64,000 nucleotides of DNA from Peptococcaceae bacterium 1198_IL3148 (GCA_036763105.1 JBAIYS010000001.1:124001-188000), one strand, 5' to 3'; positions 27,057-36,368 are shown, counted from the first letter of the stretch. Program-made: numbers and translations. The notes: generated from the sequence alone by a model not told the origin.

Positions 27057-30000
27057 TTAACTGATTAGCGCATCTATCATTGTCAACAACTGGTTCTTTT
27101 CGTAGCCCCGCTGCTGGCAAGCACCGCTGGGGCATACTGATACACAAGCGCCACAGCCTTGGCAAAGTACATCCCGCACCATGGCCACCTTTGTCTTTTC
27201 GTCCAGAGCCCGGGCACCATAGGCACAGGCTTCTACACATAGTCCACAGCCTTTACATAGTTCCTCATCTACTTCGGCAGTGATCCCCAGGGATTCTAGG
27301 TTTTCCTTAGAAAGTAGCGTTACCGCCCTAACTGCCGCCGCATTGGCCTGACCGATACTTTCTCCAATGGTCTTAGGTCCGTGGGCCAAACCGCAAAGGT
27401 ATAAACCATCAGCGGCAAAGTCAACGGGACGTAACTTCATATGGGCCTCGGAGAAGAAACCATCGGCATTCAACGGCACCTTAAAGTGCTGGCTCAGCAC
27501 CTCGTTATCACTGTTCGGTTTAATACCATTGGACAATACCAATAGATCGGCACCGATATTGACCGGCATGCCTAAAACGTGATCAGTTACCTGTACCGTT
27601 ACTTTATCGCCATCGGCTGACACTTGCGGCTTGTTGTCTACATTATAGCGAATGAAGATAACGCCCTTTTGGCGGGCTTCGGTATAATATTTTTCTTTAA
27701 ATCCGTAGGTTCTGATGTCCCGGTATAGGATAAAGACTTTAGTCTCGGGATTTTCTTCTTTTAATCTTAAGGCATTTTTAACCGCCTGGGTGCAGCAAAT
27801 TTTACTGCAGTAGGGTCGATCCTCCTGACGTGAGCCCACACATTGAATCATCACCACAGTATTGGGCTTACCCAGTTGCCCGTTGACCACCCGTTCTTCT
27901 AACTCCTGTTGGGTTAATACCGCTTGATGTTGACCGTAGAGATATTCATCCGGCACCACTGCGTCTGCACCGGTGGCAATTACCACCGCACCATGTTCAA
28001 TTTCGGTGGTGGAATCGTCAGCAAACTTAACCACTGTGCGGTAGTTACCCAGATAACCAGAAACATCCTGCACTGCAGCATTTAACAATATTTGAATTTT
28101 GTCATTGCTGTTTACTTCTGCAATTAACTTGTCAACTAATTCTGTTGGCCTATTGCCATTGATAGTATATTGAATGTGCCGGGCGTGACCGCCTAATTCA
28201 CCGGTTTTTTCCAGTAAGAACACCTCAAAACCTTGTTCAGCCAATGAAAGGGCATTGGTCATACCGGCAACTCCGCCACCAACCACCAGCGCCTTTTGGT
28301 TAATGGTAAAGGTCTTGGTCTGTACAGGTTTTAATAACCTAACTTTAGCAACCGTCATTTTCACCAGATCCTTGGCCTTTTCAGTGGCTTTTTCTGGCAT
28401 TTCCCGGTGCACCCAGGATACCTGTTCCCGAATGTTGGCGTGCTCATACAAATACGGGTTCAATCCGGCCTCCCGCAGGCTGGCTTGGAATAACGGAGCG
28501 TGGGTGCGGGGGGTGCAGGATGCCACCACCACTCTATTTAAATCGTGTTCAATAATGGCCTCTTTAATTTTAACGATGTTGTCCTGGGAGCAAGTAAACA
28601 GGAATTCTTGGGCATACACCACGTCCTTTAGCGTCTTAGCATATTCCACCACGCTGGACACGTTAACCACACTGCCAATGTTGATACCGCAGTTGCAGAC
28701 AAATACACCAACCCGCGGCTTTTGACCCTCTACATTTTTTTCCGGTGGGTACTCTTGCACCCGAATCATGCTACCTCGGGCCGGAGCCAACAGTCTGGAG
28801 GCATAGGCAGCGGCAGAACTGGCGTCCACAGCGGTATCTGGAATATCCTTGGGCTCACAGAAAGCACCACTGACAAATACCCCATCTCTGGTGGTACAAC
28901 CGGGGTCAAACTCATCGGTTTTACAAAAACCAAATTCATTCAGTTCGATATGGGCAGCCTCAGCCAACTGGGCCGCATCACTATTGGGGTTGAAACCAAC
29001 GGATAGAACCACCATATCAAACCGCTCGGTATTAATGGTACCATCTTCATTGGCATAGCGAATAATTAAGTCATTGCTGCCATCGCTGGCCTGGGTAACT
29101 TCATATATTCTGGAACGTACAAATCTTACGCCCTGTTGGTTTCTGGCTCGGTCATAGTAACGCTCAAAGTCTTTACCATGGGTACGCATATCCATGAAAA
29201 AGATGGTGGTATCCAGCGGTTGACTACTGTGTTCCTTAGCGATAACCGCTTCCTTAATGGCATACATACAGCAAACGGAAGAACAGTAACCATGGCACTC
29301 TTTTTCGTTACGGGAACCAACGCATTGTATCCAGGCAATTTTTTCTGGTTCTTTATGATCGGACGGACGCACCATATGTCCCTTATATGGCCCAGAGGCC
29401 GATAATATCCGCTCAAATTGCATACTGGTTAACACATTGGGGAAACGGCCATAGCCATAGTAGTCCAAATTACTGGGGTCATAAGTTTCGTAACCTGGAT
29501 TTAAGATAACCGCCCCCACCTCAAGCTCAATGTCTTCATCTTGCATATCATGATTGATGGCTTTAGCTACACAGGCATCAACACACTGTAAGCATTCAGA
29601 ACATACGGCGCAGTTCAAGCAACGTTCGGCCTCTTTTTGGGCTTCTTCAGCAGTGTACCCCAATGCCACTTCTTCAAAGTTAGTGGCCCTTTGCTCTGCC
29701 GGCGCATAACTCATGGCCATCGGTGCTTCTCTTACAACCTCTCCGGGTTGTTGACGCAGCGGGGCAATTTTTTCTTCGGGAATTTTAAATTCTCGGTTTG
29801 CTTTTAAATCTTCCCCTTGAATATAGCGGTGGATACTCTCTGCAGCCCGTTTACCGGCCCCAACAGCGTCAATTAATAACCGGGGACCACTTTGGGCATC
29901 ACCGCCGGCAAAAACCCCAGCAACATTAGTGGCCATAGTATCTGGATCTGCCAGCAAACGGTTGCCCCGCTCGTTGGTCAACGGCATATCCTCAACAAAT

Positions 30001-31502
30001 GATAAATCCGGGGTTTGGCCAATGGCCACAATAACACTATCTATACCAGTAATGGTGCCCTTGTTGTCGCCATATGTGGGTGCAAACCGACCCTTTTCAT
30101 CAAATAGCGCAGTTACGTTAACGGTATTGACTTCTTTTACCTTACCTTTAGCACCAATAATTTTTTCTACGCCGGTGGCATAGTGGAAAACTATACCTTC
30201 TTCAATGGCCTCTTGAATTTCCTCCGGTGAAGCTGGCAATTTACCTTCGGCCTCTAAACTGAGGACATCGACTTCACAACCTAAGCGCCGGGATACTCTG
30301 GCAGCGTCCATGGCTACGTTGCCGCCACCAACCACCAGCACCTTTTTGCCCAGCTCTACCTTTTCACCCAGGTTCACTTGGCGTAACATATCCACCGCAC
30401 TGATCACGCCGTTTAAATCGGCTCCGGGCACTTGTAAGTTAAAACCTTTATGGGCTCCCACCGCCAAGAAGACTGCTTTATATCCCTCATCCATTAAGCC
30501 TTTAATGGTGATATCTTTACCCAAGGCAGTATTTGTCTTAATTTCAACACCCAGTTTTTTAATTAAATCAACTTCTAATTCAATCCACTTTCTGGGCAGA
30601 CGATATTCCGGAATACCCACTCTCATCATACCGCCCACAACCGGCAGCTTTTCAAATATAGTCACTTGATAGCCGTTTCTGGCTAAAAAATTGGCTGCTG
30701 ATAAACCAGCGGGGCCACCACCAATAACCGCCACCTTTTCTTCCCGTTGTGCCGTTGGCTCCGGCAGCGGCAGTGAATCTAAATTTTCGTAGGCGATATC
30801 AGCGGCTAACCGCTTTAATTTCTGGATTTGCACCGGCTCATCAATATCTTTGCGGTTACAAGCCGATTGACAGGGATGGGCGCATACGCGACCACAGATG
30901 GCCGGTAGCGGCATATCTTGATAGATCATCTTCCAAGCGTCGACAAATTTGCCAGACTTAATTAATTGTACATAACCCTGCACATTAATACCTGCGGGGC
31001 AAGCTGCTCTACAGGGAGCCACCCCTTTCTTTTCCACCGCAAAGGCATTTGGTGTCGCCTGGGCGTATAACTTATATATGGCTTTACGATCTGCCAATTC
31101 GCCATTAAATTGATCCTTTAAACTAACCGGACAAACGTTGGCACATTCACCACAACCTGTACATTTAGTCAAATCAACATAGCGTGCGGCTTTATGTAGC
31201 TTTACTTTAAAATTACCTGGCTCCCCAGCAATATCCACCACCTCGGTACCGGCCAAAATATCAATGTCCTTATGTCTGCCGGTATCCACCAGCTTTGGAG
31301 ACATGATACACATCGCACAGTCATTGGTGGGGAAAGTTTTATCCAAACGAGCCATCACACCACCAATAGCTGGTTTCTTCTCCACTAGATAAACCCGGTA
31401 ACCTGACTCCGCCAGATCCAATGAAGATTGCATGCCGGAAATACCGCCTCCCACAACCATCACCGATCCAACCATCTCTTTGTTGGTCTTATGTTCACTC
31501 AT
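27057..31502 (-). CDS. HdrA-GltD-HdrA fused iron-sulfur flavoprotein
   Basis: A 1481-residue cytosolic protein. Order: HdrA N-terminal FAD site VVGGGISGM (16-24) with conserved Cys at 62 and 65; a [4Fe-4S] motif CTGCGECANVCP at 114-125; an inserted GltD-type module (about 155-620) with its own N-terminal cysteines (164-215), FAD site IGGGPAGL (260-267) and NADPH-type site VVGGGNVAMDAARVS near 390; more cysteines (RCLNCAVCSECLQCVDAC, about 630); the rest of HdrA with a GYCSSVCCMYAIKEAV motif; a second HdrA-like unit with VVGGGVAGM near 1085 and YCSKICC; and two [4Fe-4S] motifs (CKGCGLCVEAC, CQGCGACVSVC) at the end. This predicts NAD(P)H-linked, possibly bifurcating electron transfer. No hdrB, hdrC or mvhD lies next to it. 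Confidence 0.9.
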   Translation of the reverse strand: MSEHKTNKEMVGSVMVVGGGISGMQSSLDLAESGYRVYLVEKKPAIGGVMARLDKTFPTNDCAMCIMSPKLVDTGRHKDIDILAGTEVVDIAGEPGNFKVKLHKAARYVDLTKCTGCGECANVCPVSLKDQFNGELADRKAIYKLYAQATPNAFAVEKKGVAPCRAACPAGINVQGYVQLIKSGKFVDAWKMIYQDMPLPAICGRVCAHPCQSACNRKDIDEPVQIQKLKRLAADIAYENLDSLPLPEPTAQREEKVAVIGGGPAGLSAANFLARNGYQVTIFEKLPVVGGMMRVGIPEYRLPRKWIELEVDLIKKLGVEIKTNTALGKDITIKGLMDEGYKAVFLAVGAHKGFNLQVPGADLNGVISAVDMLRQVNLGEKVELGKKVLVVGGGNVAMDAARVSRRLGCEVDVLSLEAEGKLPASPEEIQEAIEEGIVFHYATGVEKIIGAKGKVKEVNTVNVTALFDEKGRFAPTYGDNKGTITGIDSVIVAIGQTPDLSFVEDMPLTNERGNRLLADPDTMATNVAGVFAGGDAQSGPRLLIDAVGAGKRAAESIHRYIQGEDLKANREFKIPEEKIAPLRQQPGEVVREAPMAMSYAPAEQRATNFEEVALGYTAEEAQKEAERCLNCAVCSECLQCVDACVAKAINHDMQDEDIELEVGAVILNPGYETYDPSNLDYYGYGRFPNVLTSMQFERILSASGPYKGHMVRPSDHKEPEKIAWIQCVGSRNEKECHGYCSSVCCMYAIKEAVIAKEHSSQPLDTTIFFMDMRTHGKDFERYYDRARNQQGVRFVRSRIYEVTQASDGSNDLIIRYANEDGTINTERFDMVVLSVGFNPNSDAAQLAEAAHIELNEFGFCKTDEFDPGCTTRDGVFVSGAFCEPKDIPDTAVDASSAAAYASRLLAPARGSMIRVQEYPPEKNVEGQKPRVGVFVCNCGINIGSVVNVSSVVEYAKTLKDVVYAQEFLFTCSQDNIVKIKEAIIEHDLNRVVVASCTPRTHAPLFQASLREAGLNPYLYEHANIREQVSWVHREMPEKATEKAKDLVKMTVAKVRLLKPVQTKTFTINQKALVVGGGVAGMTNALSLAEQGFEVFLLEKTGELGGHARHIQYTINGNRPTELVDKLIAEVNSNDKIQILLNAAVQDVSGYLGNYRTVVKFADDSTTEIEHGAVVIATGADAVVPDEYLYGQHQAVLTQQELEERVVNGQLGKPNTVVMIQCVGSRQEDRPYCSKICCTQAVKNALRLKEENPETKVFILYRDIRTYGFKEKYYTEARQKGVIFIRYNVDNKPQVSADGDKVTVQVTDHVLGMPVNIGADLLVLSNGIKPNSDNEVLSQHFKVPLNADGFFSEAHMKLRPVDFAADGLYLCGLAHGPKTIGESIGQANAAAVRAVTLLSKENLESLGITAEVDEELCKGCGLCVEACAYGARALDEKTKVAMVRDVLCQGCGACVSVCPSGACQQRGYEKNQLLTMIDALIS

Positions 31503-31827
31503 TAACCAACTAACCCCCTTCCGTACCTATACATTTGTTACCTTTTGCACAAGTGCTTACAAAAAAAGATTGCTTTGCTACTTATTGACTATTCAAAAAA
31601 AATTATACCCCTATTATGCCACCTTTATTATACACTATAATTTCGCAGATGTTATATTTAAATTAATCTTACCATATGTATCAGCGAAAATCAAAACAGT
31701 TTTGTGCCGAATTATGTCGAAAGTGTCAATTGTTAGTAAAAAGATTTATGCATATAATAAAAATCCATTATGCTATTAGTGGTCGTGACGAAAAGGACAA
31801 CTTAATTATAACCTAATAGTGTGCAAA
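31503..31827. other. AT-rich intergenic region upstream of the HdrA fusion
   Basis: A 325-nt gap. On the minus strand a GGGGTATAAT box (attata at 31602-31607 in plus view) could be a -10 element about 100 nt before the HdrA-fusion start, but no convincing -35 accompanies it. I see no RNA motif or open frame with an SD in the rest. Confidence 0.35.
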
Positions 31828-31866
31828 ATAAAATCGTCTCAAAAAAATTTGAGACGATTTTTTACC
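31828..31866 (-). terminator. Terminator of the feo operon
   Basis: AAAATCGTCTCAAA and TTTGAGACGATTTT (31830-31861) form a 14-bp stem with T-rich flanks on both strands. It follows the stop of the small zinc-ribbon gene by 6 nt. Confidence 0.85.
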
Positions 31867-31871
31867 ACTGT

Positions 31872-32030
31872 TTACTTATGTTTCACTGCACATTTTTTAC
31901 AGTTACCGCTACATTTCATTGCTTCCAATAAAGAGGCGTTGCAGCGGGGACAGCGGAAATTATCTAGTTCGTTTATTTTATAACCACATTGGGGACAAGT
32001 AATAACGCCGCATTCTTTTTGCTCTGCCAT
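31872..32030 (-). CDS. Small zinc-ribbon protein of the feo operon
   Basis: A 52-residue protein starting MAEQKECGVITCPQCGYKIN. It has two CxxC pairs, TCPQCG and RCPRCN, that would form a zinc ribbon, and a second Cys set near the end (KCSGNCKKCAVKHK). The ATG at 32030 lies 15 nt downstream of the feoB stop, with a GAAGGTGAG-type sequence just before, and a terminator follows the stop, so it is the last gene of feoA-feoB-X. Small Cys-rich proteins often follow feoB in Firmicutes, but I cannot match this one to FeoC or to the FeoB-associated membrane protein. A role in Fe2+ uptake or FeoB stability is inferred. Confidence 0.75.
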   Translation of the reverse strand: MAEQKECGVITCPQCGYKINELDNFRCPRCNASLLEAMKCSGNCKKCAVKHK

Positions 32031-32045
32031 AAAACTCACCTTCTT

Positions 32046-34007
32046 TTATGGATTGGTGGCAGGAGAATTTTTCTTTAGCAATCGGCATCCCAATACCACC
32101 AGCGCCACTGCGGTGACTATAATTGCAATAATCGGTGCCACCTGTGAACCTTGACCAAAAATATTTGACAATTGAGCCACAATACCACCGACCAAAAATG
32201 CAACCAGCAATGAACCCAGCCACATAATGGCTGCTTCTCCCTTGCTGCGCTCTTTAAACAGTATCAGAATGGATGCAATACAAGGCACAAACAGTGTAAT
32301 GGTAATTAAAGCTATTACCGTTTGCATAGGCATCAATGTTAGTTCGGAAAGACCAGCGGCACCAAAGTCACGTCTGACTATGCCCATAACAAAGGCGGTA
32401 GATGCTTCTGCCGGCAAATTCAGCCAACCAACGGTCAGTGGTGCCAGCAATTCTTGTAATGCTTTAAGAATACCGCTAACTTGAAAACTACTGATTAGAA
32501 ACGCACCCAATGCAAACAGCGGAAACGCTTCTTTTATAAACTGATAAGATTTAATGGCAGTCTTTTTAACCACGTTATCAATCCGAGGTAATCTCAACAC
32601 TGGTAAATCTATCAATAAATCTGTAGACTTCCCCGGTAGCATATGATGCAGTAGTGTACCTGCAACCACCAGTACACTGAAAATAACCACTACATATAGC
32701 AACACATATCCTGCTCCGATCCCTGCCAGCATGCCGGCAATTACACCCAACTGAGCAGAACAGGGAATGGTTAAAGCCAATAGAAAAATAGCAATTCTTC
32801 TTTCTCTGTCAGAACCCAAAAGTCTGGTCACAATGGTAGCCATGGTCACACAACCAAAGCCTAAGATTAGCGGAATAATAGCCCGACCATTTAAACCAAT
32901 ACTGCTGAGCACCCTATCGGTTAAAGCGGCAATCCTTGGCAAATACCCCGAATCCTCAAATAACGAGAGGAAGAAATAAAACCCTGCCACCAGAGGTAGT
33001 AATAACCCCAGCACATAGGTAAAGGTCATGGTCAAAACGCCAAATTCACCAATTAAAATTGCACCTAATACCGATTCTTCGGCAACAAATTGACTGACCA
33101 AACCGCGTATCGCCGGTTCATAAATTCCTTGCATAATGGATTCTTCGGTAATACCGACAATGGTACCGGCCACAAAGATGCCAATCACTTTATACATGAT
33201 ATACAGCACTACCGCCAACATTGGAATGCCCGTTATCGGTTTAATCATTAAACGGCTAAGCTTAGCGGCAAAGGACCTTTCTTTACCCTCTTCCTTTACC
33301 ACATGCCGCACTAAGTCATTTACCCGCTGACGCCGGTTAATATAAATTTCTTCCTGACCACTGCCGGGTTCAATGCCATGCCGTTCCGAAACAGCAGCGT
33401 CACCTTCCAACACCAATAGCGCCTCGCCCTGATTGCCCACCCGATTGAGCATCAGATCCAATTGGCCTTGTAATTTAGCATCTATCTGCCCAGGCCGGGC
33501 GTTAAAAATATTGTTTTTAACGGTATCCAGCCCTATTTTTTTAACTGCCACAGTGGTAAACACCGGCACTCCCAGTAAATCTGAGAGCAGGTCTACGTCA
33601 ATTTTAATCCCCTGTTTTTCCGCCTCATCGATCATGTTTAATGCCACTATCACCGGCACTCCGGTATCAATGATCTGTTGCGTGAGAAATAAATCTCGCT
33701 CTAAGTGGACAGCATTCACCACGTTGACCACAATATCAGCCGCCAAAATTACGTCACGGGCCACTCGCTCCTCATCATTAAATGATGATATTCCGTATAC
33801 CCCTGGGGTATCAACAATTACATGATCCCCCATCCTGCCATGGGATATTTCTAACGTCGTTCCTGGGTAATTAGAAACATCCACATACATACCTGTGAAA
33901 TAGTTAAAGAATACAGACTTACCAGCATTGGGGTTGCCAGCTAGAACTATCTTCTTTGCATTTTCTGGAACTTCTATATGCATTCCCATTTGATGACAGT
34001 GTCCCAT
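32046..34007 (-). CDS. feoB: Ferrous iron transporter FeoB
   Basis: A 653-residue Fe2+ transporter. The N-terminal G-protein domain shows G1 GNPNAGKS near residue 26, Walker B DTPGVYG near 66, and G4 NMID near 123. A helical GDI-like region follows, then a membrane part with about eight segments, including Gate-type motifs LPRIAALTDRVLSSIGLNG and a late FVPCIASILILFKE. The extreme N-terminus MGHCHQMGMH holds possible metal ligands, an unusual addition. It is shorter than E. coli FeoB (773) but normal for Firmicutes. feoA lies 11 nt upstream; two Fur boxes control the operon. Confidence 0.95.
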   Translation of the reverse strand: MGHCHQMGMHIEVPENAKKIVLAGNPNAGKSVFFNYFTGMYVDVSNYPGTTLEISHGRMGDHVIVDTPGVYGISSFNDEERVARDVILAADIVVNVVNAVHLERDLFLTQQIIDTGVPVIVALNMIDEAEKQGIKIDVDLLSDLLGVPVFTTVAVKKIGLDTVKNNIFNARPGQIDAKLQGQLDLMLNRVGNQGEALLVLEGDAAVSERHGIEPGSGQEEIYINRRQRVNDLVRHVVKEEGKERSFAAKLSRLMIKPITGIPMLAVVLYIMYKVIGIFVAGTIVGITEESIMQGIYEPAIRGLVSQFVAEESVLGAILIGEFGVLTMTFTYVLGLLLPLVAGFYFFLSLFEDSGYLPRIAALTDRVLSSIGLNGRAIIPLILGFGCVTMATIVTRLLGSDRERRIAIFLLALTIPCSAQLGVIAGMLAGIGAGYVLLYVVVIFSVLVVAGTLLHHMLPGKSTDLLIDLPVLRLPRIDNVVKKTAIKSYQFIKEAFPLFALGAFLISSFQVSGILKALQELLAPLTVGWLNLPAEASTAFVMGIVRRDFGAAGLSELTLMPMQTVIALITITLFVPCIASILILFKERSKGEAAIMWLGSLLVAFLVGGIVAQLSNIFGQGSQVAPIIAIIVTAVALVVLGCRLLKKNSPATNP

Positions 34008-34018
34008 ATAATTTCCCC

Positions 34019-34231
34019 CTACTCAACAATAATGCGGCCTGCTAACCTCCGGCCCAAAGCTATTTGTTGACGATTTTTGCGCAGAATAATTGGTCCTGCC
34101 GGCACGATTTCATCACAAGCCACCACTTCTCCCTCGGCAATACCAAAGCGAATGGCTTGGGCACGAACACTTTCATCCGGTATTGATACTATACGGAATA
34201 ATTGACCCCGTTTTACTTGATCCATTGTCAT
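34019..34231 (-). CDS. feoA: Ferrous iron transport accessory protein FeoA
   Basis: A 70-residue SH3-like FeoA-domain protein: MTMDQVKRGQLFRIVSIPD, ALRFG-like AIRFGIAEGEVV, and a C-terminal IALGRRLAGRIIV typical of FeoA. It interacts with FeoB in Fe2+ uptake. ATG at 34231 has GGGGGAG 5 nt upstream; a start six codons earlier would include the SD. feoB follows after 11 nt. Confidence 0.9.
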   Translation of the reverse strand: MTMDQVKRGQLFRIVSIPDESVRAQAIRFGIAEGEVVACDEIVPAGPIILRKNRQQIALGRRLAGRIIVE

Positions 34232-34256
34232 AATATCTCCCCCTGTCAATCGATGT

Positions 34257-34271
34257 TGATAATCATTTTCA
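34257..34271. promoter_or_regulatory. Fur box 1 upstream of feoA
   Basis: TGATAATCATTTTCA is a 7-1-7 inverted repeat with one mismatch to the Fur consensus TGATAATNATTATCA arrangement. It lies 25 nt upstream of the feoA start, where binding would block transcription when iron is sufficient. Confidence 0.75.
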
Positions 34272-34307
34272 CAATTAACGAAAAAATATATGCCCTTGGG
34301 GCAATAT

Positions 34308-34322
34308 TGAAAATCATTTTCA
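34308..34322. promoter_or_regulatory. Fur box 2 upstream of feoA
   Basis: TGAAAATCATTTTCA is a perfect 7-1-7 palindrome, 36 nt upstream of box 1, the second Fur site of the feo promoter region. Confidence 0.75.
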
Positions 34323-34393
34323 TTAGCTAGTTAAATTATAGTCCGTAGCTAGGGATTTGTCAACACATCAATTTATTTGTAATTATTAAAGTC

Positions 34394-34426
34394 AAAAACC
34401 TCACCGGCAATGCCAGTGAGGTTTTT
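34394..34426 (-). terminator. Terminator of the symporter gene
   Basis: AAAAACCTCAC and GTGAGGTTTTT pair around an inner GGCA/TGCC stem. It begins 6 nt after the symporter stop, with T-runs on both sides. Confidence 0.85.
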
Positions 34427-34431
34427 AAGCA

Positions 34432-35817
34432 TTATTTTCCTATTTGATATGTTTCTCCTTTTACTTGAACACTTCTTTCTGCCTTCAGGTGCTGGAGATA
34501 ACGATTTGTTTCCGCCACCACCACACCAGATAAGCCCAACAAAGCAATTAAGTTAGGAATGGCCATCAGCCCATTAACTATATCCGCCAATAGCCAAATG
34601 GCATCCAATTTCAAAAATGCACCGGTGGCCACTAAGCCAATAAAGATAATGCGATAGGGCATAATTGCTTTTACGCCAAACAAGTATTCACAGCAACGCT
34701 CACCATAATAATTCCAACCTAAAATAGTGGTGAAGGCAAATAACGCCAGACCTACGGTAAGTAAAATCGGCCCAACAACCGGGAATCCAGCCGCCATCGC
34801 CTCTTGGGTCATGGCCGCTCCGGCAGCATCACTTTGCCAAGCCCCGGTCACCACCAAAGTTAGGCCAGTCATTGTACAAATAATGATGGTATCGATAAAG
34901 GTACCGGTCATTGATACAAAACCTTGTTCTGCGGGCCATTTGGTTTTTGCCGCGGCCGCCGCAATTGGCGCACTACCTAAACCAGATTCATTGGAGAATA
35001 CCCCCCTGGCCACACCATTACGGATAGCCATCATTACCGTAGCTCCTAAAAAGCCACCTGCTGCTGCGGTACCGGTAAAGGCACTGGTAATCACCAAGTT
35101 TATAGCTTCGGGCAGTGCATTGGCATGGACAATTAACACCCCTAGGCAAATTAAAACATAGAATACAGCCATAAAGGGCACCACCTTAGTGGCAACAGTG
35201 GCAATCCGTTTTAAACCGCCAATGGTAACCAATGCCACCAACAGCGTCAACACCCCTGCGGTAACATAAACCGGAATTCCTAAAGTCAATTCCACCGAAG
35301 AAACAATGGCGTTAACTTGGGGGAAGGTACCAATACCAAAAAAGGCCACCAGTATGCCACTGGCCGCAAACATCACTGCCAACGGGCGATACTTTTTCCC
35401 CAAACCCTTTTCTATATAATACATCGGACCACCGGATATTTGTCCGTTGGCATCCACCGACCGATATTTTACCGCTAATAAACATTCAGCATATTTAGTG
35501 GCCATACCGAAAAAGGCTGCCACCCACATCCAAAACACCGCTCCGGGCCCCCCAGCAGCAACGGCAGTGGCCACACCTACTATGTTTCCCGTTCCCACTG
35601 TGGCGGACAAAGCAGTACAAAGGGCACCAAAACTACTGACATCACCAGATCCTTCGTTTTTGGCTCTAACTATTAATTTTAACGCCAACGGCAACCGAAA
35701 GACCTGCAACAGCTTTAGCCTCACGGTCAATAAAACACCAGTGCCCACCAATAAAATCAGCAGTGGTGGCCCCCAAATGAAACCGTCAATTTTGTCCAAC
35801 ATTGTCATCCAATCCAT
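34432..35817 (-). CDS. Alanine/glycine:cation symporter (AGCS family)
   Basis: A polytopic membrane protein of about 461 residues of the AGCS (AgcS/DagA) family, which couples alanine or glycine movement to Na+ or H+. Family motifs are IWGPPLLILLVGTGVLLT near 12, ALSATVGTGNIVGVATA near 67, GGPGAVFWMWVAAFFGMATK near 85-105 and ARGVFSNESGLGSAPIAAAA near 255. ATG at 35817 has GGAG 8 nt upstream; the longer frame starts inside the leader. It is controlled by a tandem glycine riboswitch and intrinsic terminator, so glycine is the likely substrate. Confidence 0.93.
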   Translation of the reverse strand: MDWMTMLDKIDGFIWGPPLLILLVGTGVLLTVRLKLLQVFRLPLALKLIVRAKNEGSGDVSSFGALCTALSATVGTGNIVGVATAVAAGGPGAVFWMWVAAFFGMATKYAECLLAVKYRSVDANGQISGGPMYYIEKGLGKKYRPLAVMFAASGILVAFFGIGTFPQVNAIVSSVELTLGIPVYVTAGVLTLLVALVTIGGLKRIATVATKVVPFMAVFYVLICLGVLIVHANALPEAINLVITSAFTGTAAAGGFLGATVMMAIRNGVARGVFSNESGLGSAPIAAAAAKTKWPAEQGFVSMTGTFIDTIIICTMTGLTLVVTGAWQSDAAGAAMTQEAMAAGFPVVGPILLTVGLALFAFTTILGWNYYGERCCEYLFGVKAIMPYRIIFIGLVATGAFLKLDAIWLLADIVNGLMAIPNLIALLGLSGVVVAETNRYLQHLKAERSVQVKGETYQIGK

Positions 35818-35832
35818 AATTCCATCTCCTTT

Positions 35833-35867
35833 TAAAATAAAAAAAATCAAATCACAAAATGATTTGA
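35833..35867 (-). terminator. Riboswitch-controlled intrinsic terminator
   Basis: On the minus strand TCAAATCA-TTTTG-TGATTTGA (35847-35867) is followed by TTTTTTTTATTTTA. It lies between the second glycine aptamer and the symporter SD, as expected for a transcriptional expression platform. Confidence 0.75.
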
Positions 35868-35946
35868 CTCTGGGAAAGACGGAGCAGTTTATACAGCAAT
35901 AATAATTGCAACAAATGTAAGCCAGTTAATTAACTGACTAAACCGC

Positions 35947-36130
35947 TTCTCTTCCTCTGTCCTTTTGCCTGAGAGATTGAACAGCGTTAACGCTGCCTTG
36001 CACCTTCGGCGCCCTGTTTAAACAGGGACTCTCCAGAGTCCTGTCAACTTATGGTTCTCACTTATTACTAAGCACCTGAGAGTTTAACTCCTTCGGTGGG
36101 CCAATAACGGCCGCTCTCCCATAAGCGTCA
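35947..36130 (-). ncRNA. Tandem glycine riboswitch
   Basis: Read on the minus strand, aptamer 1 has GGGAGAG (36114-36120), CCACCGAAGGAG, then AACTCTCAGGTGC; a short linker follows; aptamer 2 has GGACTCTGGAGAG, GCGCCGAAGGTGCAAGG and AATCTCTCAGGCAAAAGGAC, ending in AGAGG. These are the conserved cores of two glycine aptamers in series. Natural examples are usually ON switches; here a terminator lies downstream. It controls the AGCS symporter. Confidence 0.93.
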
Positions 36131-36247
36131 TTCAGATCATGCTATGTAATTGTACGAAAGTTATTATAAGTCTTAGAAGTGCAAAGTGCAACCCACCCCC
36201 AAGTAGTTATTATATTTTTGCAATTCAGAATTAATAATTGCTAATTA

Positions 36248-36287
36248 AAAAAACCGCAGTTCCCTTTACTTTAGGAACTGCGGTTTC
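36248..36287 (-). terminator. Terminator of tRNA-Arg transcript
   Basis: AAACCGCAGTTCC and GGAACTGCGGTTT form a 13-bp stem; TTTTTTTAATTAG follows on the minus strand. Confidence 0.85.
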
Positions 36288-36293
36288 AATTAT

Positions 36294-36368
36294 TGGTGCG
36301 CCTGGCAAGAATCGAACTTGCGCACCCGGCTCCGGAGGCCGGTGCTCTATCCACTGAGCTACAGGCGC
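36294..36368 (-). tRNA. tRNA-Arg (anticodon CCG)
   Basis: Minus-strand cloverleaf: acceptor GCGCCTG/CAGGCGC, D-arm AGCTCAGTGGATAGAGC, anticodon loop CTCCGGA (CCG, Arg), T-arm GCAAGTTCGATTCTTGC. CCA is encoded. Length 75 nt. Confidence 0.95.

Noticed and set aside
27001-27240. Minus-strand Cys-rich open frame at the end of the HdrA-fusion gene
   Set aside because: It lies in another frame of the ferredoxin-coding end of the large gene; the cysteines arise from the overlapping TG-rich codons and there is no SD.
31978-32223. Frame covering the feoB 3' end and the small zinc-ribbon gene
   Set aside because: It is a different reading frame across feoB; the real small gene there is 31872-32030 with its own start and CxxC motifs.
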